Shown here: in pieces, positions 51,801 to 59,893 of the stretch
Position numbering within the stretch: the stretch's first letter is position 1
Layout: each line of letters opens with the position of its first letter
Origin: Geodermatophilus telluris
GTDB lineage: Bacteria; Actinomycetota; Actinomycetes; Mycobacteriales; Geodermatophilaceae
Length of the DNA: 64,000 nt
Assembly: GCF_900102745.1 (NCBI RefSeq)
Contig: NZ_FMZF01000003.1
Span: forward strand, 452,681-516,680
Direction: 5' to 3'
The notes under the pieces: generated by a model
The model's database searches: none
Seen by the model: the letters and a program-made list of their open reading frames with translations, nothing else
Told to the model about the DNA's origin: nothing
Program-made: the position numbers and the translations under genes

Positions 51801-51891
51801 CGTTGGCGTCCTCCCGGAAGCGCGCCGGGGAGGCGGTCCACGCGGCCAGCACCCGGCGGCGCAGCTCCGCGGTGGCGAAGGGGTCGGACAC
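48859..51891 (-). CDS. Sacsin-like GHKL ATPase protein
   Basis: A 1010-residue protein with a GHKL (Hsp90/histidine-kinase-type) ATPase at the N-terminus: N-box ELAQNAADAA (47-56) with catalytic Glu/Asn, DGVGGLASLRASAK near 95-108 and GRFGVGFAAV (127-136). The rest is a long Ala/Leu/Arg-rich segment with no other motif that I could name. This arrangement matches the sacsin N-terminal ATPase-like proteins conserved in actinobacteria. A chaperone or complex-remodelling function is a guess. GTG 51889-51891 begins the conserved SDPFATAELRRRVLAAW. It is divergent from the aldehyde dehydrogenase gene. Confidence 0.85.
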   Translation of the reverse strand: MSDPFATAELRRRVLAAWTASPARFREDANAEEDLVRGGYRDRLLVELAQNAADAAVRAGVPGRLRLELATIGSGVGGGGEVLHAANTGAPLDADGVGGLASLRASAKRDGRATVGAAGGPPVQTVGRFGVGFAAVLAVSDEPAVHSLHGGVRFSAARTRAEVADVAALAEEVARREGAVPVLRLPWPAEGAPPEGHATEVVLPLRPGSRVAVRTALEQLPAELLLALPGLAEIEVVVDGATHTLACAHTPPLARLRDGDRTRTWRVEERTGELAEELFAGRPVEERARRGYTVTWAVPLDDDGRPEPLPGRQVVHAPTPSDEPLSLPARLVAPFPLGPDRRHVAPGPVTDALVGVCAEAYAGLLAALAPDPAVLGLVPRTGLAAAALDAALGSAALDRLRATPWLPLAEDPEGRQTAARATALDDGAEERTAVLAGVLPGLLPAGWGRREGAPALAALGVRRVGPAEVAEAVGGVARPPAWWARLYASLDGADREELGALPVPLADGRTAPGPAGVLLPADDLPVERLGPLALRVAHPDAVAPPAARRLLERLGARAATAAAVLADPAVRAAVEASVDAVEEDWADGDPADLARAVLALVAAAGTAPGELPWLAELALPDAEGAWAPAGELLVPGAPLAAVLEDGALGLLDPAFADAQDPAALRAAGVLVTFALVRAEDPDDLDVDAAGAWADAVLDRLPPGPPPAWPPLCAVRDLELVADWPGALALLADAAEEAWADVVVGGVAAPGYLRWWLTTHPVLGGRRPDRLCAPGSRELQGLYDPASGPPRVLERLRPPATVGDVLADVDAALDLLDRLGDPRRTVSPAVLRTVYARLAEALDDVDVDPPAGVRVAADRVADPGRESVLVLDAPWLQPLVDGVLVPAGGAPAAVADLLDLPLASERVTGTVTSHPVRRHPWSALPGAALAAARLGVAELDGEVAVHEQLLVGGRPVPWWPAGDADHVDGTAPALGRALAWRAGAWPLRQALAEAFADPRRAADLAAEDAVG

Positions 51892-51976
51892 GGCCTCAGC
51901 ATGGCAGCGCGCGACCGGCCGGGCGGGTCCGCGAACGGAGCTACGCACCGGTAACTTGCCGGGTACCCTCCGCCGC

Positions 51977-53530
51977 ATGTCGCTCGCCGAGCAGATGGAC
52001 ACCGTCACCGACGCCGTCGCGGGCACGGTCGACCGGCACGCCACCACGGAGACGTTCGAGTCGACGGACCCGGCCACCGGTGCCGTCGTCGGCGTCTTCC
52101 CCGTGCACGACGTGCCGGCGGTCACCGCGACCGTCGAGCGCGCCCGCCCGGCGGCGCAGCGGTGGGCCGGGCTCGGCTTCGACGGCCGCCGGCAGCGGCT
52201 GGCCGCCTACCGCGGCCACCTCGCCCGGCGGCTGCACGAGCTGGCCGACCTGGTGCACCGGGAGAACGGCAAGCCGCACGCCGACGCCGTCCTCGAGATC
52301 GCCCTGGCCGTCGACCACCTGGCCTGGGCCGGGGCGCACGCGCGCCGCGCCCTCGGCCCGCGCCGCGTGCGCGTCGGGGCGCTGGCGGCCAACCACGCCG
52401 CGCACCTGGAGTACCAGCCCCTCGGCGTCGTCGGCGTCATCGGCCCGTGGAACTACCCGGTGTTCACGCCGATGGGCTCGATCGCCTACGCGCTGGCCGC
52501 GGGCAACGCCGTCGTGTTCAAGCCGTCGGAGCACACGCCGGCCGTCGGCGCGTGGCTGGCCGCCGCGTGGCGGGCCGCCGTCCCCGACGTCGCCGACGCC
52601 TTCCAGGTGGTCACCGGGTACGGCGAGACCGGCGCGGCGCTGTGCCGGGCGGGCGTGGGCAAGCTCGCCTTCACCGGCTCGGCGCCCACCGGGCGGAAGG
52701 TCATGGCCACCTGCGCCGAGACGCTCACCCCGGTGCTCATGGAACTCGGCGGCAAGGACGCGATGATCGTCGACGACGACGCCGACGTGGCCGCCGCCGC
52801 CGACGCCGCGGTCTGGGGCGCGATGAGCAACGCCGGGCAGACCTGCATCGGCATCGAGCGCGTCTACGCGACGTCGGCCGTCTACGACCGGTTCGTCGCC
52901 GAGGTCACCGAGCGGGTGCGCGGGCTGCGCCCGGGGTCCGACGACGGAGCCGCCTACGGGCCGATGACGATGGCCGCCCAGGCCGACGTCGTCCGGCGGC
53001 ACCTGGAGGACGCGACGGCCTCCGGCGGGCGGGCGGTCCTCGGCGGCACGGTGGACGGCGGGTCCCCCGACGCCAGGTACGTGGCGCCGACCGTGCTGCT
53101 CGACGTGCCCGAGTCCTCGGCCGCGGTGCAGGAGGAGACCTTCGGCCCCACGCTGACCATCACCCGGGTGGCCGACGCGGAGGAGGCGCTCGAGCGCACC
53201 AACGCGACCTCCTACGGTCTGGCCGGCGCGGTGTTCTCCCGGTCGCGGGCACGGGCGATGGACCTCGCCCGCCGGATGCGCAGCGGCATGACCAGCGTGA
53301 ACTCGGTGCTCACCTTCGCCTCGGTGCCCGCCCTGCCCTTCGGCGGCGTGGGGGACAGCGGCTTCGGCCGCATCCACGGCGAGGACGGGCTCAAGGAGTT
53401 CACCCGCGCCAAGGCGATCACCCGGCAGCGCTTCCGGCTGCCGGTGGACCTCATGTCGTTCGGCCGCCCGCCGGCCGCGGCCGACGCGCTGGCCCGGGTG
53501 ATCGGCGTCGTCCACGGCCGCCACCGGTGA
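51977..53530 (+). CDS. Aldehyde dehydrogenase
   Basis: A 517-residue NAD(P)-dependent aldehyde dehydrogenase. The nucleotide fold GVVGVIGPWNYPVFTPM, the Glu in MELGGKDAMIVDDDAD and the catalytic Cys in NAGQTCIGIERV are conserved. The C-terminus ALPFGGVGDSGFGRIHGEDGLKEFTRAK is typical. The family oxidises aldehydes to acids. The short-chain or succinic-semialdehyde specificity cannot be told from sequence. The ATG at 51977 is seven bases after TACCCT and is likely leaderless. A 10-bp terminator follows the stop. Confidence 0.92.
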   Translation: MSLAEQMDTVTDAVAGTVDRHATTETFESTDPATGAVVGVFPVHDVPAVTATVERARPAAQRWAGLGFDGRRQRLAAYRGHLARRLHELADLVHRENGKPHADAVLEIALAVDHLAWAGAHARRALGPRRVRVGALAANHAAHLEYQPLGVVGVIGPWNYPVFTPMGSIAYALAAGNAVVFKPSEHTPAVGAWLAAAWRAAVPDVADAFQVVTGYGETGAALCRAGVGKLAFTGSAPTGRKVMATCAETLTPVLMELGGKDAMIVDDDADVAAAADAAVWGAMSNAGQTCIGIERVYATSAVYDRFVAEVTERVRGLRPGSDDGAAYGPMTMAAQADVVRRHLEDATASGGRAVLGGTVDGGSPDARYVAPTVLLDVPESSAAVQEETFGPTLTITRVADAEEALERTNATSYGLAGAVFSRSRARAMDLARRMRSGMTSVNSVLTFASVPALPFGGVGDSGFGRIHGEDGLKEFTRAKAITRQRFRLPVDLMSFGRPPAAADALARVIGVVHGRHR

Positions 53531-53542
53531 GCTCGCCGGCCT

Positions 53543-53568
53543 GAGGACCACCACGGCCGGTGGTCCTC
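53543..53568 (+). terminator. Terminator of the aldehyde dehydrogenase gene
   Basis: GAGGACCACC, six loop bases and GGTGGTCCTC form a perfect 10-bp stem 13 bases past the stop. Confidence 0.7.
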
Positions 53569-53696
53569 GCGCACTGCGGGTGCTGCGGGACCGGCACGGC
53601 GCGAGGAACGCGCGCAGACCGGGTGGCGGGGGCTGGTGCCGGCCGCACGGGCGGAGCACCCTCGGGCGCCCGACCGGGGGTGACCGAGGAGGAGCC

Positions 53697-54041
53697 ATGG
53701 CCCGCACCCCGCAGGAGATCTTCGAGCAGCACGTGGCCGCGATCCAGGCCGGCGACGCCGACGCCGTCGCGGCCGACTACGCCGAGGACGCCGTCTTCAT
53801 CACGCCCGAGGGGGTCATCCGGGGCAGGGACGAGATCCGCAGCGCCTTCGCCGGGCTGCTCGGCGAGATCCCCGACGCCACCTGGGACATCCCGGTCCGG
53901 CACTACGTCGACGACGTGCTGTTCATCGAGTGGACGGCGGTGTCGGAGAAGGCGCGCGCCGAGGGCGTGGACACGCTCGTGTTCCAGGGCGACTCGATCC
54001 GCGTGCAGACCGTCCGCTTCACCCTCGAGCCCACCGGCTGA
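53697..54041 (+). CDS. NTF2-like (SgcJ/ketosteroid-isomerase type) protein
   Basis: A 114-residue NTF2-fold protein of the SgcJ/EcaC type: EIFEQHVAAIQAGDADAVAADYAEDAVFITPEGVIRGRDEIRSAFAGLL is the classic N-terminal helix plus strand. The C-terminal half has a bifurcated sheet (WDIPVRHYVDDVLFIEWTAV). Such proteins catalyse isomerisation or cyclisation or only bind ligands. No acid-base pair typical of ketosteroid isomerase can be assigned safely. The ATG at 53697 follows GAGGAGGAG. Confidence 0.85.
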   Translation: MARTPQEIFEQHVAAIQAGDADAVAADYAEDAVFITPEGVIRGRDEIRSAFAGLLGEIPDATWDIPVRHYVDDVLFIEWTAVSEKARAEGVDTLVFQGDSIRVQTVRFTLEPTG

Positions 54042-54060
54042 GACGGGCGGACCCGCCGTC

Positions 54061-55383
54061 TCAGCCGTGGGTGGTGGCGGCCGAGGCGGTGGTGGGTTCG
54101 GTGGGGACGGCGGGCGGCCCGGCCGGCGCCGGGCGGCGGCGGATCGAGATCGACAGCGCCGCGGCCACCAGGCACAGCGCGCCCGCGCCGAACCAGGCCA
54201 GGTCGTAGGAGCCGGTCACGTCGCGGATCACGCCGCCACCGAAGGCGGCGACCGCCGAACCGACCTGGTGCGAGGCGAACACCCAGCCGAACACGACCGG
54301 TGCCCGGGCGCCGAAGTGCTCGCGGCACAGCGCCAGCGTCGGCGGCACGGTGGCCACCCAGTCCAGGCCGTAGAAGACGATGAACGCGACCATGCTGACG
54401 TGCAGGTCCGGCCCGAACAGCGGCGGCAGCAGGAACAGCGACAGCCCGCGCAGCGCGTAGTAGGCCAGCAGCAGCACCCGCGGGTCGGTGCGGTCGGTGA
54501 GCCAGCCCGAGAGCACGGTCCCGGCGATGTCGAAGACGCCGACGACGGCCAGCAGCGAGGCCGCCGTCGTCACGGGCATGCCGTGGTCGTGCGCGGCGGG
54601 GATGAAGTGCGGCTGCACCAGCCCGTTGGTCGACGCCCCGCAGATGAAGAAGCCCGCCGCGAGCAGCCAGAACGGCCGCGACCGGGCCGCCTGCGCCAGG
54701 CCCTGCAGCGCCGCGCGGGCCGCGCCGGTGCGCACCGGGTCGACGTCGTCGGCCGCGGTCCCGCCGTAGGGGACGGTGCTGACGTCGCGGGGCCGGTCGC
54801 GCAGCAGCCAGGCGACCAGCGGGACGACGGCGAGCGCGGCCGCCGTCGTCCCCAGCGACGCCGCGCGCCACCCGCCGCTCGTCTGCGCCACCGCGGCGAC
54901 GACGGGGAGGAACACCAGCTGCCCGGTCGCGCCGCCGGCGGTGAGGATGCCGCTGACCAGCCCGCGGCGGGCCACGAACCAGCGGCCCGTCACCGTGGCC
55001 ACCAGCGACAGCGCCATCGACCCGGTGCCCAGCCCGACGGCGAACCCCCACAGCAGCACCAGCTGCCAGCTCGCCGTCATGAAGACGGTCAGGCCGCTGC
55101 CGAGCGCGGTGAGCAGCAGCGCGCAGACGACCACCCGCCGGATCCCGAACCGCTCCATCAGGGCGGCGGCGAACGGCGCGGTCAGCCCGTAGAGCGCCAT
55201 GTTGACCGCGACGGCGGCCGAGATCGTCGAGACCGACCAGCCGAACTCCGCGCGCAGCGGGTCGATGAGCACGCCGGGCACCGCCCGGAACGCCGCGGCG
55301 CCGACCAGCGCCAGGAACGTCACCGCGGCCACCCACCACGCGGGGTGCACTCGGCGGGTGCGGGCGGGCGCGGTCGTCGTCAC
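54061..55383 (-). CDS. MFS transporter (monocarboxylate/OFA-like)
   Basis: A 440-residue major-facilitator protein with 12 predicted membrane helices and the motif-A-like GRWFVARRGLVSG and LTDRTDP loops. The N-terminal region (AAFRAVPGVLIDPLRAEFGWSVSTISAAVAVN) resembles the monocarboxylate/oxalate:formate antiporter branch. The substrate is unknown. GTG 55381-55383 is the start. It diverges from a GlxA-type regulator 73 bp away, which most likely controls it. Confidence 0.88.
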   Translation of the reverse strand: MTTTAPARTRRVHPAWWVAAVTFLALVGAAAFRAVPGVLIDPLRAEFGWSVSTISAAVAVNMALYGLTAPFAAALMERFGIRRVVVCALLLTALGSGLTVFMTASWQLVLLWGFAVGLGTGSMALSLVATVTGRWFVARRGLVSGILTAGGATGQLVFLPVVAAVAQTSGGWRAASLGTTAAALAVVPLVAWLLRDRPRDVSTVPYGGTAADDVDPVRTGAARAALQGLAQAARSRPFWLLAAGFFICGASTNGLVQPHFIPAAHDHGMPVTTAASLLAVVGVFDIAGTVLSGWLTDRTDPRVLLLAYYALRGLSLFLLPPLFGPDLHVSMVAFIVFYGLDWVATVPPTLALCREHFGARAPVVFGWVFASHQVGSAVAAFGGGVIRDVTGSYDLAWFGAGALCLVAAALSISIRRRPAPAGPPAVPTEPTTASAATTHG

Positions 55384-55456
55384 GTCGAGAGAGCATGACC
55401 GACGGCCCGGCGGCCGGGCCAGTGGCCCGACGGCCAACACGTGCAAGGATCCGGCC

Positions 55457-56464
55457 ATGCGATCAGGCCCGAGTCCGGCCATGAGCGCACCCACACCAGC
55501 GCCCCGACCGCACGAGGTGGTCGTCGTCGCCGTCGACCGGGTGGTGGGCTTCGAGCTGGGGCTGCCCTACCGCCTGCTCGGCCTGGCCGAGGACGAGCAC
55601 GGGCGGCCGCTCTACCGGGTGCGGGTGGCCACCCTCGACGGGCGGCCGGTGCGCACCGCCGACGGCTTCTCGGTCCTGCCGGAGCACGACGGGTCGGTGC
55701 TCGCGGAGGCCGACACCGTGGTCGTGCCCGGGATCATGGGCGGCCCCGCCGTCGTCGAGGGGCTCATCCCCGACGGGCTGCGCGACGCCCTGCGGGAGGC
55801 CGCGGGGCGGGCGCGGATGGTGTCGGTCTGCACCGGCTCGTCGGTGCTCGCCGCGGCCGGCCTGCTCGACGGGCGGCCGGCCACCACCCACTGGCGGGAC
55901 GCCGAGGCCTTCCGCCGCAACTTCCCCGCCGTCCGGCTCGACCCCGACGTGCTGTTCGTCGACGACGGCGACGTGCTCACCTCGGCCGGGGTGGCCGCCG
56001 GCATCGACCTGCTGCTGCACCTGGTGCGGCGCGACCACGGCAGCGAGGTGGCCAACCGGGTGGCGCGGCGCAACGTCGTCGCCCCGTGGCGGGAGGGCGG
56101 GCAGTCGCAGTTCGTCGAGCGGACGCTGCCCGAGCCCGGCGACGCCGGCACCGCGCCCACCCGCGCCTGGGCGCTGGAGCACCTGGCCGAGCCGCTCACG
56201 CTCGCCGACCTCGCCCGGCACGCCCGGATGAGCGTGCGCACCTTCACCCGGCGGTTCCGGGAGGAGACCGGCCTCTCGCCGCTGCGCTGGCTGGCCGCCC
56301 AGCGGATCGCGCTGGCCCGCAGGCTCCTGGAGTCCACCGACGCCTCGGTGGACCGGGTCGCCGCCGACGCCGGGTTCGGGACGACGGCGTCGCTGCGCCA
56401 GCACCTGCGTGCCGCGATCGGGGTGGCGCCGGGCGCCTACCGCCGCACCTACCGCGGCGCCTGA
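55457..56464 (+). CDS. GlxA-type AraC-family regulator with DJ-1/PfpI domain
   Basis: A 335-residue regulator of the GlxA type. Residues ~20-200 form a DJ-1/PfpI-like domain (VVVVAVDRVVGFELGLPYRLLG, MVSVCTGSSVLAAAGLLDGR with the elbow Cys). The C-terminal two HTH units of AraC type (PLTLADLARHARMSVRTFTRRFREETGLSPLRWLAAQRIALARRLLESTDASVDRVAADAGFGTTASLRQHL) bind DNA. The ATG at 55457 is chosen for its AAGGAT site. The ATG at 55481 is an alternative lacking one. The divergent MFS gene is the natural target. Confidence 0.9.
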   Translation: MRSGPSPAMSAPTPAPRPHEVVVVAVDRVVGFELGLPYRLLGLAEDEHGRPLYRVRVATLDGRPVRTADGFSVLPEHDGSVLAEADTVVVPGIMGGPAVVEGLIPDGLRDALREAAGRARMVSVCTGSSVLAAAGLLDGRPATTHWRDAEAFRRNFPAVRLDPDVLFVDDGDVLTSAGVAAGIDLLLHLVRRDHGSEVANRVARRNVVAPWREGGQSQFVERTLPEPGDAGTAPTRAWALEHLAEPLTLADLARHARMSVRTFTRRFREETGLSPLRWLAAQRIALARRLLESTDASVDRVAADAGFGTTASLRQHLRAAIGVAPGAYRRTYRGA

Positions 56465-56723
56465 GACCCCTCCGGACGGGTGGGTGTGACACGCGACTCG
56501 CCTGGCCGGCGGCAGGATCGGCGGTCGCGTCTGGTTGAGTGGGGGTACCGGCGCCGCCCCCGCTCACCCGGAGCGCGAGGACTCGACGTCGGGCTGGTGC
56601 AGCGCCACCGAGGCGCGCCCGGCTGTCCGACGTCATCGACGGCGCGACCCGCCCGGACCCCGGGCCGGCGTGCGCCCGCGTGCGGTGACCGAGGACGGCG
56701 ACCCGAGTACCACCGAGGAACCC

Positions 56724-58331
56724 ATGACCTCCCCGCAGTCCCCCACGTCCGCCGGCTCCCGGCCGCGCCGCCGTCGCGGCGGCCGCGGCCGCGGCGCCGG
56801 CAGCCCCACCGCCGGCACCCCCGCCGGCACCGCGACCGGCACCGCGACGACGACGGTCCCGGTGGCCGCGCCCGCCGAGATCCCCGCCGGCGACGTCGCC
56901 ACCGTGCTGCCCACCGACACCACCTTCGCCGCGCTCGGCGTGCCCGCCCCGCTGGTCGAGGTGCTCACCGCCAGCGGCATCACCGCGCCGTTCCCCATCC
57001 AGGTCGCCACGCTGCCCGACAGCCTGGCCGGCCGCGACGTGCTCGGCCGCGGCCGCACCGGCTCGGGCAAGACGATCGCCTTCGCCCTCCCGCTGGTCGC
57101 CCGGCTGGCCGCCTCGACCACCCGGCGCCAGGCCCGCCGGCCGCGGGCGCTGGTGCTCGTCCCCACCCGCGAGCTGGCCAACCAGGTGCTGGCCACCGTC
57201 GAGCCGCTGGCCACCGCGCTCGGCCTGCGCGCGACCACCGTCTTCGGCGGCGTCGGGCAGAACCCGCAGGTGCAGGCGCTGGCCGCCGGTGTCGACGTCG
57301 TCGTCGCCTGTCCCGGCCGGCTCGAGGACCTCGTCGGCCAGGGCCACGCCGACCTGTCCGCCGTCGAGGTCACCGTGCTCGACGAGGCCGACCACATGGC
57401 CGACCTGGGCTTCCTGCCCGGCGTCAAGCGGCTCCTGGACCGCACCCCGCGCGGCGGCCAGCGGCTGCTGTTCTCCGCCACCCTCGACAACGGCGTCGAC
57501 GTGCTCGTCAAGCGCTACCTCGAGTCGCCGGTGACGCACTCGGTCGACCCGGCCGTCGCGCCGGTGGCCGCGATGACCCACCACGTGTTCCAGGTGTCGG
57601 CCGCCGACAAGCCCGAGGTGGTCCGCCAGCTGGCCTCCGGGCTGAGCCGCAGCGTGCTGTTCACCCGCACCAAGCACCAGGCCAAGAAGCTCGCCAAGCA
57701 GCTCACCGCCGCCGGGGTCCCCGCCGTCGACCTGCACGGCAACCTCAGCCAGAACGCCCGCGAGCGCAACCTCGAGGCCTTCAGCACCGGGGGCACCCGG
57801 GTGCTGTGCGCCACCGACATCGCCGCCCGCGGCATCCACGTCGACGACGTGGCGCTGGTGGTGCACGTCGACCCGCCGACCGAGCACAAGGCCTACCTGC
57901 ACCGCTCCGGCCGCACCGCGCGGGCCGGCGCCGGCGGCACGGTCGTGACCGTCTCCACGCCCGACCAACACGGCGAGGTCCGCACGCTGACCCGCCAGGC
58001 CGGCATCACGCCGATCGTCAGCCAGGTCCGCCCCGGCGCGGAGCGGATCGGCGAGCTCACCGGCCCGGTCGCCCCCCACGTCGAGCCGGCCCCCGCGCCC
58101 GCTCCCCAGCCGCAGGGGCAGGGCGGCGGCGGCGGGCGGCGGCGCCGCGGCGGCGGCGCGGGCGGCGGCTCGGCCGCCACCCCCGCGGCCGGCGGTGGCC
58201 GTGCCCAGACCCGCACCACCCAGTCCCGCAGCCCGCAGGGCCCGGCACGCACCCGCGCCGAGCTGGCCGCGCGGGCCGGGACGCACTCGGCGGCGTCGTT
58301 CAGCGGCCGGTCGCGGCGCGGCGGTCGCTGA
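56724..58331 (+). CDS. DEAD-box RNA helicase
   Basis: A 535-residue ATP-dependent RNA helicase. An Arg/Gly-rich N-terminal extension of ~35 residues precedes motif I GRGRTGSGKT, motif II DEAD in VTVLDEADHMADLG, motif III SAT in LLFSATLDNG and helicase C motifs RTKHQAKKLAKQL and HRSGRTARAG. The C-terminal tail is Arg/Gly/Gln-rich (RRRRGGGAGGGS), like RNA-chaperone tails. Such helicases help ribosome assembly or RNA decay, often in cold stress. The leader from 56465 to 56723 is 259 bp without a gene and could hold a cold-shock element. The ATG at 56724 is clear. Confidence 0.92.
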   Translation: MTSPQSPTSAGSRPRRRRGGRGRGAGSPTAGTPAGTATGTATTTVPVAAPAEIPAGDVATVLPTDTTFAALGVPAPLVEVLTASGITAPFPIQVATLPDSLAGRDVLGRGRTGSGKTIAFALPLVARLAASTTRRQARRPRALVLVPTRELANQVLATVEPLATALGLRATTVFGGVGQNPQVQALAAGVDVVVACPGRLEDLVGQGHADLSAVEVTVLDEADHMADLGFLPGVKRLLDRTPRGGQRLLFSATLDNGVDVLVKRYLESPVTHSVDPAVAPVAAMTHHVFQVSAADKPEVVRQLASGLSRSVLFTRTKHQAKKLAKQLTAAGVPAVDLHGNLSQNARERNLEAFSTGGTRVLCATDIAARGIHVDDVALVVHVDPPTEHKAYLHRSGRTARAGAGGTVVTVSTPDQHGEVRTLTRQAGITPIVSQVRPGAERIGELTGPVAPHVEPAPAPAPQPQGQGGGGGRRRRGGGAGGGSAATPAAGGGRAQTRTTQSRSPQGPARTRAELAARAGTHSAASFSGRSRRGGR

Positions 58332-58348
58332 GCCCGGCGCGGTTTCCG

Positions 58349-58387
58349 TCGGGGACGGTCGGGAAGAGGACCCCCGACCGTCCCCGA
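58349..58387. terminator. Strong hairpin terminator
   Basis: TCGGGGACGGTCGGG, a nine-base loop and CCCGACCGTCCCCGA form a perfect 15-bp stem after the DEAD-box gene. It ends 17 bp before the next start. Confidence 0.8.
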
Positions 58388-58404
58388 CGACCCGAGGAGT
58401 GCCC

Positions 58405-58938
58405 GTGGCACTGCCCATCACCCTGTCCGAGATCGGCCCCCGCATCTCGGCCGGCGCGTACATCCTCAACAGCGGCCTGGGCAAGCGCGCCGCCGACGAG
58501 CAGACCGCGGCCGGGCTGCACGGCTTCGCCACCGGCACCTACCCGTTCCTCCAGGGCGTCGAGCCGCGCCAGTTCGTGCGGGCGCTGTCCACCGCCGAGA
58601 TCGCCGTCGGCGCCGCGCTGCTGACGCCGTTCGTACCCACCGCGCTCGCCGGGGCCGCGCTGACCGGGTTCGCCGGCGGCCTGCTGGGCCTCTACCTGCG
58701 GACGCCGGGCATGCGCAAGGAGGGCAGCCTCGCGCCGACCGAGCAGGGGCTGTCGATCGCCAAGGACGTGTGGCTGCTGGGCATCGGCGTCGGCCTGCTC
58801 ACCCGCGGCACCGTCGACCGCGGCGACCGCAGGGTCGCGCGCGCCGGCAGGACGCTGGCGAAGGCCAACCGGCGGGTGTCCCGGGCCGAGCGCAAGGCCG
58901 AGCGCAAGGCCGAGCGCCGGCTCGCCCGCGCCGCCTGA
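58405..58938 (+). CDS. Membrane protein with basic C-terminal tail, 177 aa
   Basis: A 177-residue protein of the DoxX-like or small uncharacterised membrane group. Three to four hydrophobic segments (AGAYILNSGLGKRAAD is amphipathic, IAVGAALLTPFVPTALAGAALTGFAGGLLGLYL, DVWLLGIGVGLLTRG) are followed by a Lys/Arg-rich coiled tail (VARAGRTLAKANRRVSRAERKAERKAERRLARAA). No family was assigned with certainty. The GTG at 58405 follows GAGGAG. Confidence 0.65.
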   Translation: MALPITLSEIGPRISAGAYILNSGLGKRAADEQTAAGLHGFATGTYPFLQGVEPRQFVRALSTAEIAVGAALLTPFVPTALAGAALTGFAGGLLGLYLRTPGMRKEGSLAPTEQGLSIAKDVWLLGIGVGLLTRGTVDRGDRRVARAGRTLAKANRRVSRAERKAERKAERRLARAA

Positions 58939-58951
58939 CGCCCGTCCCGGT

Positions 58952-59488
58952 TCAGCCGGGCAGGAGGACCGTCCCGACCAGCCGGCGGCGGCGCGCGCCG
59001 CCGGGCCCGTTGCCCAGCCGCCCGGCCAGCACCGCGCGCAGGTCGCCGAGCAGGGCGGCGAACTCCTCGTCGTCCAGCCACAGGCCGGTCATCCGGTAGC
59101 CCACCCCGTCCCGGGCGGCGTCCAGCCCGCCCGGGACGGCAGCGGCGCCGTCGACCCACCGGTCGAAGTCGGCCAGCAGCGCGGCGACGAACGTGCCGAA
59201 GGCCCGCCGGTGCTCCTCGGGCCCCAGGGCGGCGGCCTCCTCCGGCCCGACCGAGGCCGCCGCGGTGACCAGCCGCCAGGTGCGCTCGGTGCTGCCGCGC
59301 ACCCGCCGCTCCCCCACGACCTCGAGGACGCCGGCGTCGGCGAGCACGCCGACGTGCCGGTAGAGCGTGGCGACCGGGACGTCGGGCAGCTCGGCGTGCA
59401 GGTCGCCGGTGGTCAGCGTCCGGTCGCCGAGCAGTGCCTGGACGACACGCAGGCGCACCGGGTGCAGGAGCAGGTCCGCAGACGCCAC
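58952..59488 (-). CDS. ArsR/PadR-like HTH regulator
   Basis: A 178-residue transcription regulator with an N-terminal winged helix (SADLLLHPVRLRVVQALLGDRTLTTGDLHAELPDVPVATLYRHVGVLADAGVLEVVGERRVRGSTERTWRL) of the type that senses a small ligand, and a C-terminal helical half (FGTFVAALLADFDRWVDGAAAVPGG). GTG 59486-59488 has a good GAGGTGAGG site. It is divergent from the small gene at 59544 and likely represses it and itself. The ligand is unknown. Confidence 0.85.
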   Translation of the reverse strand: MASADLLLHPVRLRVVQALLGDRTLTTGDLHAELPDVPVATLYRHVGVLADAGVLEVVGERRVRGSTERTWRLVTAAASVGPEEAAALGPEEHRRAFGTFVAALLADFDRWVDGAAAVPGGLDAARDGVGYRMTGLWLDDEEFAALLGDLRAVLAGRLGNGPGGARRRRLVGTVLLPG

Positions 59489-59543
59489 GCGCCTCACCTC
59501 TATCACGATTGACAACGGTCTCAGGATCGATAACGATCGTGCC
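59489..59543. promoter_or_regulatory. Divergent promoter/operator region
   Basis: A 55-bp AT-richer spacer with CACGAT (59504-59509) and ATCGTG (59537-59542) as an inverted repeat, and a nested GATCGATAACGATCG. This is a likely binding site of the HTH regulator, covering both promoters. Confidence 0.55.
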
Positions 59544-59891
59544 ATGGCGACCATCCGAGCGACAGCCGAGACCCTCACCGTCACCCTCACCCGCGCCGAG
59601 AAGGTCCTCGGCCTGCTGCGCGACCTGGAGGTACCGCTGTCCGCGGTGCGCTCGGTCGAGGTGGTCCCCGACGGCATCGCCGCCACCCGCGGCCTGCGCG
59701 CCCCCGGCCTGGGCCTGCCCGGCCTGCGCCTCGTCGGCACCTGGCGGCGGCGCGGTGACCGGACGCTGGTCAGCGTGCGCCGCGGCGAGCCGGCCGTGCG
59801 CATCGGCCTCGCCGGCCAGCGCTACGACGCCGTGCTGGTGTCCGCCGCCGACGCGGCCGCCGTCGCGTCGGCCGTCCCCGTCGGGCGCTGA
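59544..59891 (+). CDS. Small PH-like hypothetical protein, 115 aa
   Basis: A 115-residue protein with beta-strand pattern (TIRATAETLTVTLTRAEKVLGLLRDLEVPLSAVRSVEVVPDG, GLRLVGTWRRRGDRTLVSVRRGEPAVRIGLAGQRYDAVLVSA) resembling the bacterial PH-domain DUFs. No signal or membrane helix. It is the first gene of a pair with the hydrolase (two-base gap) under the divergent HTH regulator. Function unknown. Confidence 0.7.
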   Translation: MATIRATAETLTVTLTRAEKVLGLLRDLEVPLSAVRSVEVVPDGIAATRGLRAPGLGLPGLRLVGTWRRRGDRTLVSVRRGEPAVRIGLAGQRYDAVLVSAADAAAVASAVPVGR

Positions 59892-59893
59892 CC

